Part shown: positions 5,049 through 5,150 of the stretch, piece by piece
Layout: each line of letters starts with the position of its first letter
How positions within the stretch are numbered: position 1 is the first letter of the stretch
From: Candidatus Aminicenantota bacterium
GTDB taxonomy: Bacteria > Acidobacteriota > Aminicenantia > Aminicenantales > Aminicenantaceae
Direction: 5' to 3'
Length of the DNA: 5,150 nucleotides
Assembly: GCA_030615975.1 (NCBI GenBank)
Contig: JAUWYH010000120.1
Location: forward strand, 1 to 5,150
Made by a program: the position numbers and the translations under genes
The notes under the pieces: generated by a model
The model's database searches: none
What the model was told of the DNA's origin: nothing
What the model saw: only the letters and a program-made list of their open reading frames with translations

Positions 5049-5076
5049 TTGCAAAATAGTATAAGAGACATATAAT
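5049..5076 (+). promoter_or_regulatory. Candidate sigma70-type promoter downstream of rplI
   Basis: TTGCAA at 5049-5054 (four of six matches to TTGACA) is separated by 16 bases from a perfect TATAAT at 5071-5076. Transcription would start near 5083 and run rightward through the palindromic repeats. The surrounding gap is AT-rich, so chance is possible, but the spacing is acceptable and the -10 box is exact. Confidence 0.35.
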
Positions 5077-5104
5077 TAAGCTGTCATTTAATTAAGCTGT
5101 CATT
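5073..5104 (+). repeat. Perfect 16-base tandem duplication
   Basis: TAATTAAGCTGTCATT occurs at 5073-5088 and again, without change and without a gap, at 5089-5104. The second copy runs directly into the CCCGCGG of the first palindrome. CTGTCATT thus serves both as repeat unit and as the usual left flank of that palindrome family. Confidence 0.9.
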
Positions 5105-5121
5105 CCCGCGGAAGAGGGAAT
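5102..5121 (+). repeat. dRS3/REP-like palindrome, first copy
   Basis: ATTCCC (5102-5107), eight bases, then GGGAAT (5116-5121) fit the ATTCCC-N8-GGGAAT pattern known from neisserial dRS3 repeats. The hairpin has one G-A mismatch (5108/5115) and a GGAA tetraloop. It is followed by CCAGG, the usual right flank of this repeat type in environmental genomes. No Neisseria relationship is implied. Confidence 0.75.
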
Positions 5122-5130
5122 CCAGGCTTG

Positions 5131-5148
5131 TTCCCGCGGAAGCGGGAA
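5131..5148 (+). repeat. dRS3/REP-like palindrome, second copy, near the window edge
   Basis: TTCCCGC at 5131-5137 pairs perfectly with GCGGGAA at 5142-5148 around a GGAA loop of the GNRA type. It lies nine bases after the first copy. The array may continue beyond the right edge. Confidence 0.75.
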
Positions 5149-5150
5149 AC

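Noticed and set aside
5102..5148. Start of a CRISPR array
   Set aside because: The two repeats are short palindromes nine bases apart, too close for spacers, and they match a dispersed REP/dRS3-like type. There are no cas genes in view.

Overview
This window is a compact, single-strand housekeeping segment of a bacterial chromosome. The base composition is moderately AT-rich and the genes are rich in Lys and Glu codons. From the left edge it reads: the 3' end of an unidentified gene, ispE (isoprenoid precursor synthesis), tRNA-Gln(UUG), prs (PRPP synthase), rplY (ribosomal protein bL25/CTC), pth (peptidyl-tRNA hydrolase), then rpsF, rpsR and rplI (ribosomal proteins bS6, bS18, bL9). It ends in short palindromic repeats that run off the right edge. 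All genes are on the + strand.

The order ispE - tRNA-Gln - prs - rplY - pth - rpsF - rpsR - rplI resembles that of Desulfobacterota (Geobacter-like) and some Acidobacteriota/Aminicenantes-type genomes. The GTCATTCCCGCGG-type palindromes are also common in such environmental bacteria. I therefore infer an uncultivated or environmental Gram-negative-type bacterium of that broad neighbourhood; the sequence alone does not fix the phylum.

Layout: positions 1-1145 form a tight block in which the upstream gene overlaps ispE by 14 bases and ispE overlaps the tRNA by 10 bases. A 73-base spacer with a small hairpin leads to prs. prs, rplY and pth follow with gaps of 13 and 3 bases and probably form one transcription unit. 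A 101-base gap (3482-3582) before rpsF holds several mutually exclusive inverted repeats and looks like a regulatory leader. rpsF, rpsR and rplI are packed with gaps of 2 and 27 bases. After rplI come an orphan Shine-Dalgarno-like site, a promoter-like pair, a perfect 16-base tandem duplication and two palindromes.

The genes share a theme: making and recycling the translation apparatus and its precursors (PRPP for nucleotides, Gln-tRNA, 5S rRNA binding by bL25, peptidyl-tRNA recycling, and three more ribosomal proteins). I see no sign of an undescribed multi-gene system. The unusual points are a REP-like palindrome that appears to have become the C-terminus of Pth, the rpsF leader, the ispE/tRNA overlap, long Glu/Lys-rich tails on three separate ribosomal proteins, and a Trp in the ATP loop of Prs.
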